From contig JAPLKA010000055.1 of NCBI GenBank assembly GCA_026388315.1, forward strand, positions 168,891 to 232,890: 64,000 nt of DNA, in the 5' to 3' direction. Position 1 is the first letter of the stretch. Every line of letters starts with the position of its first letter. The position numbers and the translations under genes are program-made. Positions 33,377-43,332 of this stretch are shown one piece after another. The notes beneath the pieces are model-generated. The model did not search any database. It worked only from the letters and a program-made list of their open reading frames with translations, and was not told the origin of the DNA. Origin of the DNA: Pseudomonadota bacterium. GTDB taxonomy: Bacteria; Desulfobacterota; Syntrophorhabdia; Syntrophorhabdales; Syntrophorhabdaceae.

Positions 33377-33937
33377 GCAAAAGATTCAAAAAGCAACATT
33401 CTTAATGCCGCATTGAAGGCATTTTCAGAGCACGGATATAGCGGTGCAAATATGAGAATGATTGCCAATAATGCCAATATGAGTGTCGGCGGTATTTACC
33501 TCTATTTCAGAAACAAGGAAGATTTGTGTCTGACCCTCTTGAATGAGCGGCTGGATGAACTCTCCGAAAAAACGGAAAGGGCCGTTAAGGGCGTGAACAA
33601 CCCCGCTGAGGCAATTGGGAAAGTTATTACGATCAACCTTGAGTATGCAAGAAAACACAGAGAAATCATCCTGGCTCAGAACAGAGATAAAGGGTTTGCA
33701 TTCGGGATTGATGTGAAAAAAAAGTTTTTCCGAAAACAGAGGAAGCTTGTGGAGAAGATAATTAAGGAGGGTGTACGGACAGGTGATTTCTTTGAATGCA
33801 ACGTGGCGGAAGTGACAAAAATAGTGATCGCCGTGCTGCGCGGATTTGTTCTTTCTATGCTCCTCGAACCCGATGGCTTTTTTAGCGTCAAAGGCTGTTG
33901 TGAGTTTGTGCTTCGCGGGCTGTTAAGGAGCGTATGA
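33362..33937 (+). CDS. TetR/AcrR-family transcriptional repressor
   Basis: A 191-residue regulator. The N-terminal HTH is typical: ILNAALKAFSEHGYSGANMRMIANNANMSVGGIYLYFRNKEDLCLTLL (about 12-59). The C-terminal helical domain, which binds an inducer, is divergent as usual. Its start codon lies inside a double palindrome that is repeated in front of the MacAB-like operon 17 kb to the left. It therefore probably represses itself and that operon, and perhaps the MdtABC-like pump encoded just downstream. Translation appears to start near the 5' end of the message, since no Shine-Dalgarno is seen. The inducer is unknown; by analogy with AcrR-type proteins it would be a pump substrate. Confidence 0.9.
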   Translation: MNRRSAKDSKSNILNAALKAFSEHGYSGANMRMIANNANMSVGGIYLYFRNKEDLCLTLLNERLDELSEKTERAVKGVNNPAEAIGKVITINLEYARKHREIILAQNRDKGFAFGIDVKKKFFRKQRKLVEKIIKEGVRTGDFFECNVAEVTKIVIAVLRGFVLSMLLEPDGFFSVKGCCEFVLRGLLRSV

Positions 33938-34090
33938 GCCGGTATACATATTGCAAAAGTTTATGTTTTAAATATCGATTCACATTATGGAACCGGAATA
34001 CAATACTCAGGTACATTGTGATGAAACAAATGACCGCCATAATAGGAGTCATAGATAAGCTTACGACAATCTTTGGAGGACATATATACT

Positions 34091-35311
34091 ATGGATACAC
34101 AAGAAACTGAAAAAAACGACATTCCTAAAAGGGTTCATTTTGCCACATTGTTCAGACGCTGGTGGATTTTACTGTCAGCGGTTTGTATCCTTATCGTCGG
34201 GGTGTACGTGTTTATAATAAAGCCGGGCATGTCGCAATCAAATGCTGCCAAGAAAGGAATGAACGCTCAATTACGCAGCGTGCCGGTCACGACAGTGGCA
34301 GCGAAGAAAGGTGATATGGCCGTTTATCTCACCGGTTTAGGAACAGTTACTCCGCTCAGTACGGTGACGGTTAAAACCCGTGTGGATGGGCAACTGATGG
34401 AGGTTCTCTACAAGGAGGGCCAAATTGTCAACCGTGGAGATCTGCTGGCCGTAATCGATCCGCGGCCTTTTGAAGTGCAGTTGAGCCAGGCTGAAGGACA
34501 AATGGCGCGTGATCAGGCTTTCCTGAAAAATGCTCAAATCGATCTGCAGAGGTACCGGGCGCTCTGGCAGCAGGATTCAATCTCCAAACAACAACTCGAC
34601 ACGCAGGAGGCGCTGGTTCGACAGTATGAAGGCTCCGTCAAGGTTGACCAGGGGCTTATTGATAGTGCAAAACTGCAGTTGGTTTATTGCCGGATCACCT
34701 CACCGATCACGGGTCGTATCGGGCTTCGTCTTGTGGACCCGGGTAACATGGTCCGCGCGAGCGATACGAGTGGCCTCATTGTGATTACCCAGCTTCAGCC
34801 AATGACTGTTGTGTTTCCCATCCCTGAAGACAGCCTTCCGCAGGTGCTTCGCAGGTTCAAAACGGGCTCGCAATTGCCGGTAGAAGCCTATGATCGTGAA
34901 CAAAAGGAAAGACTTGCCATGGGGTTCCTGCTGACCATTGATAACCAGATCGATACAAGCACGGGGACCGTTAAGCTTAAGGCAACCTTTCCGAACAAAC
35001 AGAACGAGCTGTTTCCGAATCAGTTTGTGAATGCGCGACTGCTTGTCGACATCAGGCGGGGGGCCACTATTGTGCCCTCATCCGCTATACAGCGTGGTCC
35101 CCAGGGCACCTTTGTCTACGTGGTGAAGGAAGACCGGACAGTCACAGTGCGTCCGGTCAGCGTCAGTGAGATTCAGGGTGGCGAAGCCTCTATAAAAACA
35201 GGGGTTTTACCGGGCGAATCGGTTGTGATAGATGGCGCAGACAGACTCAGAGAAGGGGCGAAGGTAGAGCCAAAGCGCGGGGGTGCGGAAACTCCTCAAA
35301 AGGGGCGCTGA
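34091..35311 (+). CDS. mdtA: RND periplasmic adaptor, MdtA-like
   Basis: A protein of about 406 residues with one N-terminal membrane anchor ([20 protein letters not shown]). MdtA-type features follow: [60 protein letters not shown], the helical hairpin with [27 protein letters not shown], then [51 protein letters not shown]. It joins the two RND subunits to the outer-membrane channel encoded by the last gene of the cluster. ATG 34091 is chosen because GGAGGA (34075-34080) is well spaced; an in-frame TTG lies 18 bases upstream. The stop overlaps mdtB by 1 base. Confidence 0.9.
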   Translation: MDTQETEKNDIPKRVHFATLFRRWWILLSAVCILIVGVYVFIIKPGMSQSNAAKKGMNAQLRSVPVTTVAAKKGDMAVYLTGLGTVTPLSTVTVKTRVDGQLMEVLYKEGQIVNRGDLLAVIDPRPFEVQLSQAEGQMARDQAFLKNAQIDLQRYRALWQQDSISKQQLDTQEALVRQYEGSVKVDQGLIDSAKLQLVYCRITSPITGRIGLRLVDPGNMVRASDTSGLIVITQLQPMTVVFPIPEDSLPQVLRRFKTGSQLPVEAYDREQKERLAMGFLLTIDNQIDTSTGTVKLKATFPNKQNELFPNQFVNARLLVDIRRGATIVPSSAIQRGPQGTFVYVVKEDRTVTVRPVSVSEIQGGEASIKTGVLPGESVVIDGADRLREGAKVEPKRGGAETPQKGR

Positions 35312-38300
35312 TGAACCTTTCCCGCCTTTTCATCACCCGGCCCGTGGCGACAACACTGCTGATGGTCGCCATCTTTTTGAGCGGTGTTGTAGCATACAAG
35401 CAGCTATCGGTCTCTGCCCTGCCCCAGGTGGATTATCCGACCATTCAGGTGCGGACCTTTTACCCGGGCGGAAGCCCTGACGTCATGGCTTCATCTGTTA
35501 CGGCCCCATTGGAGAGACAGTTCGGTCAAATGCCCGGCCTTACTCAGATGACCTCGACAAGTTCAAGCGGCAGCTCGATAATTACGCTCCAGTTCACTTT
35601 GGACTTAAGCCTTGACGTAGCCGAGCAGCAGGTCCAGGCGGCCATAAACGCCTCCTTCACTTATCTGCCGCGGGATCTTCCGATTCCGCCTGTGTACAGC
35701 AAAGTAAACCCCGCTGACGCCCCGATCCTGACGCTTGGTTTGACCTCTGAAACTATGCCCCTGACACAAGTGGAGGACCTTGCGGATACCCGTTTTGCGC
35801 AAAAAATATCTCAGCTCCCGGGGGTAGGGCTGGTGAGTATTAGCGGCGGGCAGAGGCCTGCCGTGCGGGTCCACGCCAATCCGGTAGCCCTGGCAGCGTA
35901 TGGTCTGACCCTGGAAGACCTGAGGGCTGCTATTGCGACTGCCAATGTCAACCAGGCAAAAGGAAGCTTCGACGGCCCTCGCCTGTCCTACATTATCGGG
36001 GCCAACGATCAGATTTTTTCGAGTAAGGAATACCAGTCCCTGATCGTCGCCTATCGTAACGGGGCACCTGTGAAGCTGTCTGATGTGGCCGAGGCCGTTG
36101 ATGATGCCGAAAACGTGAAGCAGGCGGCATGGATGAATGGCTCCCCCGCGGTTATTGTTAACATTCAGCGGCAACCGGGAGCAAACGTTATAGAGGTTGT
36201 TGATCAGATTAAGAAAGTTCTCCCGCAGCTCCAGAGCGCTCTGCCTCCGGCCGTAAAGGTTTCCGTGTTAACCGACCGTACCTCCACAATCCGGGCGTCG
36301 GTCCATGATGTCCAGTTCGAGATGATGCTTGCTGTGGTGCTTGTCATTCTGGTTATGTTTCTCTTCCTCCGTAACGTCGCTGCAACGATCATCCCCAGTG
36401 TGGCCGTGCCCCTGTCCCTCGTGGGAAGCTTCGGTGTCATGTATCTGCTCGGATTCAGTTTGAATAACCTTTCTTTGATGGCGCTTACTATTTCCACCGG
36501 TTTTGTGGTGGATGACGCGATTGTCATGATCGAGAATGTGGCCAGATATATTGAGGCAGGAGAACCTCCGCTACAGGCGGCCCTGAAAGGTTCCAAGCAG
36601 ATAGGCTTTACCATCCTGTCCCTGACTGTGTCGCTCATCGCCGTGCTCATTCCGCTCCTGTTTATGGGTGATGTGGTGGGACGGCTGTTCCGTGAATTTG
36701 CAATTACCCTTGGTATTACGATAGTCATTTCTGCTGTCGTATCACTCACACTTACGCCCATGATGTGTGCAAAGCTGCTCAGGCACAAGACCGAGGCTCA
36801 GCAGGGAAGGTTCTACCGGTCGTCACAGAGGGTTTTCGACCGGGTGATTGGATTCTATGGAAGGACATTGACATGGGTGCTGAGACACCAGCGATCTACC
36901 CTCTGGGTGGCCGTGGGTACGCTGGTCTTTACGATTTTGTTGTTTTATTTTGTGCCCAAAGGTTTTTTTCCGGTCCAGGACACCGGGGTTATCCAGGGCA
37001 TATCGGAAGCGCCACAATCCGTCTCCTTCGCGGCTATGGCCGACCGTCAGCAGGCCCTCGCCCGTGTGATCCTCAAGGATCCGGCAGTCGAAAGTCTGTC
37101 GTCTTTCATCGGCGTAGATGGAACGAACGTTACGCTCAACAGCGGACGAATTCTTATCAACCTTAAGCCTCTCTCAAAGAGGAAGGTGGATGCGAATGAG
37201 GTGATCCGGCGCCTCCAGCCGGAATTGGCGAAGATCGAAGGGGTCACGCTGTTCATGCAGTCGGTACAGGACCTTACTGTCGACGCACGGGTGGCCCGTA
37301 CCCAGTATCAATATACCCTTGAGGACCCTGACATCGATGAGCTGAATGCATTGGCCCCCAAACTCGTCGATGCGCTTCGTACCCATCCCGAGCTTCGTGA
37401 TGTGAGCAGTGATCAGCAGGACAAAGGACTGCAGCTCTCTGTTGAATTCGACCGCAGCACCGCCTCACGGTTGGGCATTACACCACAGATGATCGATGAT
37501 GCCCTCTATGACGCATTCGGTCAGCGGCAGGTCTCCACCATCTTTACCCAGTTAAACCAGTACCGTGTCGTCCTGGCCGTTAAACCCGATTTTCAAAAAG
37601 GCCCGGAGGCGCTGCAATCCATCTATCTTCGCGGCATAAACGGCGGACAGGTACCTCTTGGGGCATTGATCAAAACCTCAGAGACCACAGGACCACTCGT
37701 CATCAGTCGCCAGGGTCAGTTTCCCGCTGCGACGATCTCTTTCAACCTGGCGCCCGGAGCAGCCCTCGGACATGCTGTAACGGCCATAGAATCCGCCGAG
37801 AAAAAGATGGACTTTCCGGCCAGCATCAGGGGCAGCTTCCAGGGGACTGCCCAGGCGTTCAGAGTCTCCCTTGAAAATGAACCGCTTTTAATCCTCGCGG
37901 CCCTTATCACGGTCTACATTGTCCTCGGGATACTTTATGAGAGTTACATCCACCCCATTACCATCCTGTCTACACTGCCCTCCGCGGGAGTGGGGGCGAT
38001 TCTCGCGCTTATGGTCTGTCGCTCCGAGTTCAGTGTCATCGCCCTCATCGGCATCATCCTGCTTATAGGAATAGTGAAGAAGAATGGCATCATGATGGTG
38101 GACTTTGCCCTGGATGCCGAGCGCAAGGAAGGGAAGAGCCCTCAAGATGCGATTTATCAGGCTTCGCTCCTCAGGTTCCGTCCCATCATGATGACCACCA
38201 TGGCAGCGCTCCTCGGTGCCCTGCCATTGGCCCTCGGAACGGGTGTGGGGTCTGAGCTTCGCCGGCCTCTTGGCATCACGATTGTCGGCGGTTTGATCAT

Positions 38301-38427
38301 CAGTCAGATACTGACTCTTTACACAACGCCCGTCATTTATCTCGCCTTTGACCGCATGGCAAAGCGGGTAAGGCTGCGGCGGTCCAAAGGAGCGGAGAGA
38401 GAGGGGAGAGACCCGAACCATCCATGA
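35311..38427 (+). CDS. mdtB: RND multidrug efflux permease, MdtB-like
   Basis: A 1038-residue RND transporter with twelve membrane helices. N-terminal [54 protein letters not shown] is characteristic of MdtB/MdtC. The helix-4 proton-relay motif [23 protein letters not shown] contains the Asp-Asp pair. [22 protein letters not shown] opens the second periplasmic loop. In E. coli MdtB and MdtC form a 2:1 heterotrimer; the same is inferred here because two different RND genes lie in tandem, overlapping by 4 bases. Codon use is visibly more G+C-rich than in flanking genes. Confidence 0.9.
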   Translation: MNLSRLFITRPVATTLLMVAIFLSGVVAYKQLSVSALPQVDYPTIQVRTFYPGGSPDVMASSVTAPLERQFGQMPGLTQMTSTSSSGSSIITLQFTLDLSLDVAEQQVQAAINASFTYLPRDLPIPPVYSKVNPADAPILTLGLTSETMPLTQVEDLADTRFAQKISQLPGVGLVSISGGQRPAVRVHANPVALAAYGLTLEDLRAAIATANVNQAKGSFDGPRLSYIIGANDQIFSSKEYQSLIVAYRNGAPVKLSDVAEAVDDAENVKQAAWMNGSPAVIVNIQRQPGANVIEVVDQIKKVLPQLQSALPPAVKVSVLTDRTSTIRASVHDVQFEMMLAVVLVILVMFLFLRNVAATIIPSVAVPLSLVGSFGVMYLLGFSLNNLSLMALTISTGFVVDDAIVMIENVARYIEAGEPPLQAALKGSKQIGFTILSLTVSLIAVLIPLLFMGDVVGRLFREFAITLGITIVISAVVSLTLTPMMCAKLLRHKTEAQQGRFYRSSQRVFDRVIGFYGRTLTWVLRHQRSTLWVAVGTLVFTILLFYFVPKGFFPVQDTGVIQGISEAPQSVSFAAMADRQQALARVILKDPAVESLSSFIGVDGTNVTLNSGRILINLKPLSKRKVDANEVIRRLQPELAKIEGVTLFMQSVQDLTVDARVARTQYQYTLEDPDIDELNALAPKLVDALRTHPELRDVSSDQQDKGLQLSVEFDRSTASRLGITPQMIDDALYDAFGQRQVSTIFTQLNQYRVVLAVKPDFQKGPEALQSIYLRGINGGQVPLGALIKTSETTGPLVISRQGQFPAATISFNLAPGAALGHAVTAIESAEKKMDFPASIRGSFQGTAQAFRVSLENEPLLILAALITVYIVLGILYESYIHPITILSTLPSAGVGAILALMVCRSEFSVIALIGIILLIGIVKKNGIMMVDFALDAERKEGKSPQDAIYQASLLRFRPIMMTTMAALLGALPLALGTGVGSELRRPLGITIVGGLIISQILTLYTTPVIYLAFDRMAKRVRLRRSKGAEREGRDPNHP

Positions 38428-41400
38428 ATATCTCGGCGATTTTTATCCATAGACCTGTTGCGACCACTCTCATTACCCTCGGAATAGTGCTCTCCGGAGT
38501 GATTGCCTTTCAGATGCTGCCTATCGCTCCTTTGCCCCAGGTGGATTTTCCGACCATCCAGGTATCGGCGGGACTGCCGGGGGCAGACCCTGAGACTATG
38601 GCAACATCCGTTGCCGCGCCCCTTGAGCGCCAGTTCGGGCGTATAGCAGGTGTAACCGAAATGACATCCACCAGTTTCCGCGGTACGACAAACATCACGA
38701 TGCAATTCGATCTGAACCGCAACATCGACGGTGCCGCTCGTGATGTACAGGCAGCAATCAATGCAGCCCGGGGATTCTTGCCGCCGAATCTTCCCAATAA
38801 TCCGACATACCGTAAGGTCAACCCGGCCGATGCGCCCGTCCTCATCGTTGCCCTCCAATCCGATGTGATAGGCACGCCCCAACTGTATGACGTCGCATCG
38901 AGTATAATGCAGCAGAAACTGTCACAGGTAAAGGGTGTAGGTCAGGTATTTGTCGGAGGCAGCTCACTCCCGGCGGTCCGTGTGGAGCTAAATCCCACAG
39001 CACTGAACAAGTATGGGATTAGTATGGCGGACGTGCGCGGTGTGCTGGCCTCCACTAATGTAAATAAGCCGAAAGGGCAGGTGTCGGATGATACAAAAAC
39101 ATGGGAGATCCAGGCCAACGATCAGCTTCGACAGGCCGTTCAGTACCGGCAGGTGATCGTTGCCTATAGGGCCGGTGCGGCAGTACGGCTGCCGGACGTG
39201 GCTACTGTGGAGGATTCGGTGGAGGATGTGAATACTACGGGGCTCGTGAACGGTAAACCGTCTGTCATGGTAATTATCTTCCGTCAGCCGGGGGCAAACA
39301 TTATCGAAACCGTGGATCGCGTTCGTGATCTGCTTCCTCAATTGGCAGCCGCCTTGCCGGGGAGCGTTAAGGTGTCGGTCGTCCAGGACCGCACACCGCC
39401 CATACGCGGTTCCCTTAAGGACGTTGAGAGGGCGCTCATCGTTTCTGCTGCCCTCGTAATTCTTGTGGTCTTCGGCTTCTTAAGGCACATCCGCTCCACC
39501 GTTATCCCTGCTGTTGCAGTAGGAGTGTCACTCATCGGTACATTCGGAATCATGTACCTCTGTGGCTATAATCTCGATAACCTCTCCCTTATGGCGCTCA
39601 CTATCGCGACAGGATTTGTGGTGGACGACGCTATTGTTGTCCTCGAGAACATTACCCGCTATATGGAAAAGGGGCTGTCCCCCATGGAAGCCGCGTTGCG
39701 GGGGTCAAAGGAGATCGCTTTTACGGTCCTTTCCATGAGTATTTCCCTCGTTGCCGTATTCATCCCCATCCTCCTCATGGGCGGCATGGTGGGCCGTTTG
39801 TTCCGCGAGTTTGCTGTGACCCTTTCCGCCGCGATCATGGTCTCCCTTGTGGTCTCGCTCACCACAACACCTATGATGTGCGCCATGCTTCTTAAGCCTG
39901 AGAAAAGCTATGCTCACCACTGGCTCTACAGGACGAGTGAGAGTGTCTTTAACCGGATGCGGGATCGTTACGATGTGACGCTCAGGTGGGCGCTCCGCCA
40001 CTCGCGCTTCATGCTTGGCGTAACAGTGGCCACGTTCATAGTCAATATCTGCCTCTTCCTCATTGTCCCGAAGGGTTTTTTCCCGGAAACGGATACCGGA
40101 CGCATTCGAGGCACCATTCAGGCGGAACAGGATATATCCTTTCAGGCCATGAAGGCAAAACTGGCGGCTGTAGTAAACATCATCAAAGAAGACCCTGATG
40201 TGGAGTACGTGGCCGGCTTTACCGGCGGCGGCAGAGGCGGCAGCGCCGCGAATACCGCATCCATGTTTATTACACTAAAGCCCTTTGAACAACGAAAAAG
40301 CAGCTTAAGTGAGCTCATGTCAAGGCTCCGGAAGAAGCTTGCAGGACTGCCTGGGGCGCCTACCTATCTTCAGCCCGTACAGGACCTGCGTATCGGAGGA
40401 CGAGGGGGCAGCGCCCTCTATCAGTATACACTCCAGGCCGGCGAAATCTCGGAACTCTATACATGGGGCCCGCGCATTGTCCAGAAAATGCGTACATTGC
40501 CTGAGCTTGTTGACGTGAGCAGTGACCAGCAGGTGAAGGGGCTGCAGGCCACGCTCGTAATCGACCGGGATACGGCCTCGCGGCTCGGGATTACTGCCGC
40601 AATGATAGATAATGCCCTCTACGACGCCTTCGGCCAGCGTCAGGTTTCTATCATCTACACGCTTTTGAACCAATACCGCGTGGTCATGGTCGTTGAACCC
40701 CGTTTCTGGCAAAGTCCGGATACACTTAAGGAAATTTACATAAAGTCTACCAATGGGGCAATGGTGCCTCTCAGCGCTTTTGTGAAGTTCGAACGGACTG
40801 CCACTTCTCTTGCCGTTCCTCACCAGGGACAGTTCCCTTCCGTCACGATCTCCTTCAATCTGGCGCCGAAGGTGCCCCTCGGGAACGCGGTAGCATCGAT
40901 TGAACAAGCCGAACGGGAAATGGGATTCCCCTCCGGTATCCAGAGCAGCTTCTCGGGCACGGCCCAGGCGTTCAAGGACTCGGTTGCCAATCAACCGTTT
41001 CTGATCCTTGCGGCCCTCGTAACGGTCTACATTGTCCTCGGCATGCTCTATGAGAGCTATATCCATCCCATAACGATCCTGTCCACACTGCCTTCAGCAG
41101 GAGTGGGGGCGCTGCTCGCGCTGCTCATCTGCCGTACGGAAATGAGTCTCATCGCCCTCATCGGTCTCTTCTTGCTCATTGGTCTCGTGAAAAAGAACGG
41201 GATCATGATGGTCGACTTTGCCCTGGAAGCAGAGCGCAAGGAAGGAAAGGGGCCGGAGGATGCGATTTATGAGGCCTGTTTATTGCGGTTTCGTCCCATT
41301 ATGATGACTACCATGGCGGCACTGCTGGGTGCCCTCCCTCTGGCCCTCGGAACAGGGGTAGGATCGGAACTCCGCCGTCCCCTGGGTATTACTATTGTCG

Positions 41401-41552
41401 GCGGGCTCGCGATCAGCCAGATGCTTACCCTCTACACGACGCCGGTGATGTATCTCTACCTTGACCGGTTCAGACTATGGTGCAAGGGCAGGCGTGGATG
41501 GTGCATGAAACAGATGAATTATGATACAACACCGGACCTGCATGGTCTGTGA
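38424..41552 (+). CDS. mdtC: RND multidrug efflux permease, MdtC-like
   Basis: A 1042-residue RND permease strongly similar in outline to its upstream partner: [89 protein letters not shown] in helix 4, [25 protein letters not shown], and a long conserved C-terminal half ([16 protein letters not shown] segment, [54 protein letters not shown]). Glycine-rich insertion [10 protein letters not shown] near residue 600. It is translated in overlap with mdtB. It should pair with it as a heteromeric pump for drugs, bile-salt-like or aromatic compounds. Confidence 0.9.
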   Translation: MNISAIFIHRPVATTLITLGIVLSGVIAFQMLPIAPLPQVDFPTIQVSAGLPGADPETMATSVAAPLERQFGRIAGVTEMTSTSFRGTTNITMQFDLNRNIDGAARDVQAAINAARGFLPPNLPNNPTYRKVNPADAPVLIVALQSDVIGTPQLYDVASSIMQQKLSQVKGVGQVFVGGSSLPAVRVELNPTALNKYGISMADVRGVLASTNVNKPKGQVSDDTKTWEIQANDQLRQAVQYRQVIVAYRAGAAVRLPDVATVEDSVEDVNTTGLVNGKPSVMVIIFRQPGANIIETVDRVRDLLPQLAAALPGSVKVSVVQDRTPPIRGSLKDVERALIVSAALVILVVFGFLRHIRSTVIPAVAVGVSLIGTFGIMYLCGYNLDNLSLMALTIATGFVVDDAIVVLENITRYMEKGLSPMEAALRGSKEIAFTVLSMSISLVAVFIPILLMGGMVGRLFREFAVTLSAAIMVSLVVSLTTTPMMCAMLLKPEKSYAHHWLYRTSESVFNRMRDRYDVTLRWALRHSRFMLGVTVATFIVNICLFLIVPKGFFPETDTGRIRGTIQAEQDISFQAMKAKLAAVVNIIKEDPDVEYVAGFTGGGRGGSAANTASMFITLKPFEQRKSSLSELMSRLRKKLAGLPGAPTYLQPVQDLRIGGRGGSALYQYTLQAGEISELYTWGPRIVQKMRTLPELVDVSSDQQVKGLQATLVIDRDTASRLGITAAMIDNALYDAFGQRQVSIIYTLLNQYRVVMVVEPRFWQSPDTLKEIYIKSTNGAMVPLSAFVKFERTATSLAVPHQGQFPSVTISFNLAPKVPLGNAVASIEQAEREMGFPSGIQSSFSGTAQAFKDSVANQPFLILAALVTVYIVLGMLYESYIHPITILSTLPSAGVGALLALLICRTEMSLIALIGLFLLIGLVKKNGIMMVDFALEAERKEGKGPEDAIYEACLLRFRPIMMTTMAALLGALPLALGTGVGSELRRPLGITIVGGLAISQMLTLYTTPVMYLYLDRFRLWCKGRRGWCMKQMNYDTTPDLHGL

Positions 41553-41570
41553 TAAATTGAGGTGATTGTA

Positions 41571-43127
41571 ATGTTTGACTGGATAGCAGTATTAATCAAA
41601 CGAACAAAAGGCAGATGTGAAAAAAGCATCCGACCGGGGCGGTTCTTACATCTTTTGATGATATTGAGACAGACGCGGAGGGGAGTGTACCGGCTTGTCA
41701 TGCTGCTGATGGTTACAGGGATTCCCATGCTCCTGACAGCCTGTACGATGGGTCCAAATTATGTTAAGCCCACAGTAACCATTCCCGAAACCTACAAGGA
41801 GATGGACGGCTGGAAGGTGGCACAGCCGAAGGACGAGATTATCCGGGGTCCCTGGTGGGAGGTATTTAATGATCCCCAACTGAACGAACTCGAAGGACAG
41901 GTCGATATTGCCAATCAGAACATTGCAATTGCCGAAGCACAGTTCAGACAAGCGAGCGCCCTGGTTCTGGCAGCCCGGGCAGCCTATTTCCCTCTGGCTA
42001 CTGCAGGAGCCTCCGCGAACCGGGCCAGCGGGTCCTCAAATCTTGGTAGGGAGGGGCTTGCGACCCCGACGAATGTCACCACGACCTATTTGTTGACTGG
42101 CAACGTGTCCTGGGAGGCAGATATATGGGGCCGGATACGCCGTACTGTTGAGGCGGCCCGCGCGAGCGCCCAGGCGAGCGCTGCAGACTTGGAATCAGTG
42201 CGTCTTAGTGTCAAGGCTGCCCTTGCAGAGAACTACTTCCTGCTCCGTACCCTGGATCGCCAGAAGCAGCTTTTTGATGCAACAGTGGAAGCCTACCGCA
42301 GATCCCTTGAGTTGACGACCAACCAGTATTCAAGCGGAGTGGTCTCCAGGGGCGATGTACTCCAGGCGGAGACACAGCTTAAATCCGCTCAGGCCCAGGC
42401 AATTGACGTGGGAGTCTTACGTGCCCAGTATGAACATGCTATTGCAGCGCTTGTGGGAAAGCCGCCGTCGCAGTTCTCGCTACCTCCGGCACCGCTTAAT
42501 GCGGTCCCGCCCGCTGCACCTGCAAGTATCCCTTCGGAACTCCTTGAGCGCAGACCCGATATTGCCGCTGCTGAGCGGCGCATGGCGGCGGCAAACGCAC
42601 AGATCGGAGTGGCGAAGGCGGCGTATTTTCCTACGGTGATCTTGAGTGCATCAGGAGGATACGAGAGTATTGACGTATCAAACTGGCTCACCTGGCCGAG
42701 CCGCTTCTGGGCTGTCGGTCCTGCCATCTCCCAGATCCTCTTTGACGGTGGGTTGCGGCGGGCGATGACGGACCAGGCACGGGCAGCCTACGATGCGGCC
42801 GTGGCATCCTATCGTCAAACTGTGCTTATCGGTTTTAAGGAGGTAGAGGACAATGTGGCAGCACTTAGAATACTTGAGGAAGAGTCCCGGGCACAGGACG
42901 AGGCGGTAAAAGCGGCCCGGAAATCCGTGGAGTTTGCCCTTAACCAGTATAAACAGGGTACCGCGAGCTACCTCACGGTTAACGTGGCGCAGGCCGCTGC
43001 CCTGAACAACGAAAGGACGGCAGTGAATATCCTCGCTCGCCGGATGACTGCCAGCGTTCTTCTCATCAAAGCCCTCGGCGGAGGCTGGGAAAGGAATGGT
43101 GAAGAAGAGGTTTTCCAGTCTCGTTGA
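41571..43127 (+). CDS. Outer-membrane efflux lipoprotein (OprM/NodT family)
   Basis: A protein of about 518 residues. Two OEP repeats and the NodT-type start of the mature lipoprotein are clear: LLTACTMGPNYVKPTVTIPETYKEM, then WWEVFNDPQLNELEGQVDIANQNIAIAEAQFRQASALVLAARAAYFP. The lipobox cysteine lies about 58 residues from ATG 41571, giving an unusually long signal region; ATG 41658 would give a normal one (RQTRRGVYRLVMLLMVTGIPMLLTAC). GAGGTG precedes ATG 41571 by 6 bases, so that start is kept. It supplies the exit duct for MdtABC; E. coli uses unlinked TolC instead. Confidence 0.88.
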   Translation: MFDWIAVLIKRTKGRCEKSIRPGRFLHLLMILRQTRRGVYRLVMLLMVTGIPMLLTACTMGPNYVKPTVTIPETYKEMDGWKVAQPKDEIIRGPWWEVFNDPQLNELEGQVDIANQNIAIAEAQFRQASALVLAARAAYFPLATAGASANRASGSSNLGREGLATPTNVTTTYLLTGNVSWEADIWGRIRRTVEAARASAQASAADLESVRLSVKAALAENYFLLRTLDRQKQLFDATVEAYRRSLELTTNQYSSGVVSRGDVLQAETQLKSAQAQAIDVGVLRAQYEHAIAALVGKPPSQFSLPPAPLNAVPPAAPASIPSELLERRPDIAAAERRMAAANAQIGVAKAAYFPTVILSASGGYESIDVSNWLTWPSRFWAVGPAISQILFDGGLRRAMTDQARAAYDAAVASYRQTVLIGFKEVEDNVAALRILEEESRAQDEAVKAARKSVEFALNQYKQGTASYLTVNVAQAAALNNERTAVNILARRMTASVLLIKALGGGWERNGEEEVFQSR

Positions 43128-43332
43128 TAGAAACGTAGAAAAAGGTCTGTGGGGGATTGTATTGCCCCCTCGGTCTCGTGCTCCACAGAGAGAAAAGCAC
43201 CTCTTCAACCCTTTCCGGGAGGGGAAATCACAGTCCACCGAGAATCAGAAGAAAGAAGATGCCGATATATGTGAAGTGCTGAATAACCGTACCGGGTTCA
43301 ACCATGCTGTCATACGAAAGGCTGCTCTTTTG

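Noticed and set aside
40320..41066. 248-codon minus-strand frame inside the second RND gene
   Set aside because: Shadow frame in G+C-rich coding sequence; the sense frame is a full-length RND permease.
43160..43195. GGGGG/CCCCC hairpin after the OprM-like gene considered as a terminator
   Set aside because: Short stem and no T-run on either strand.
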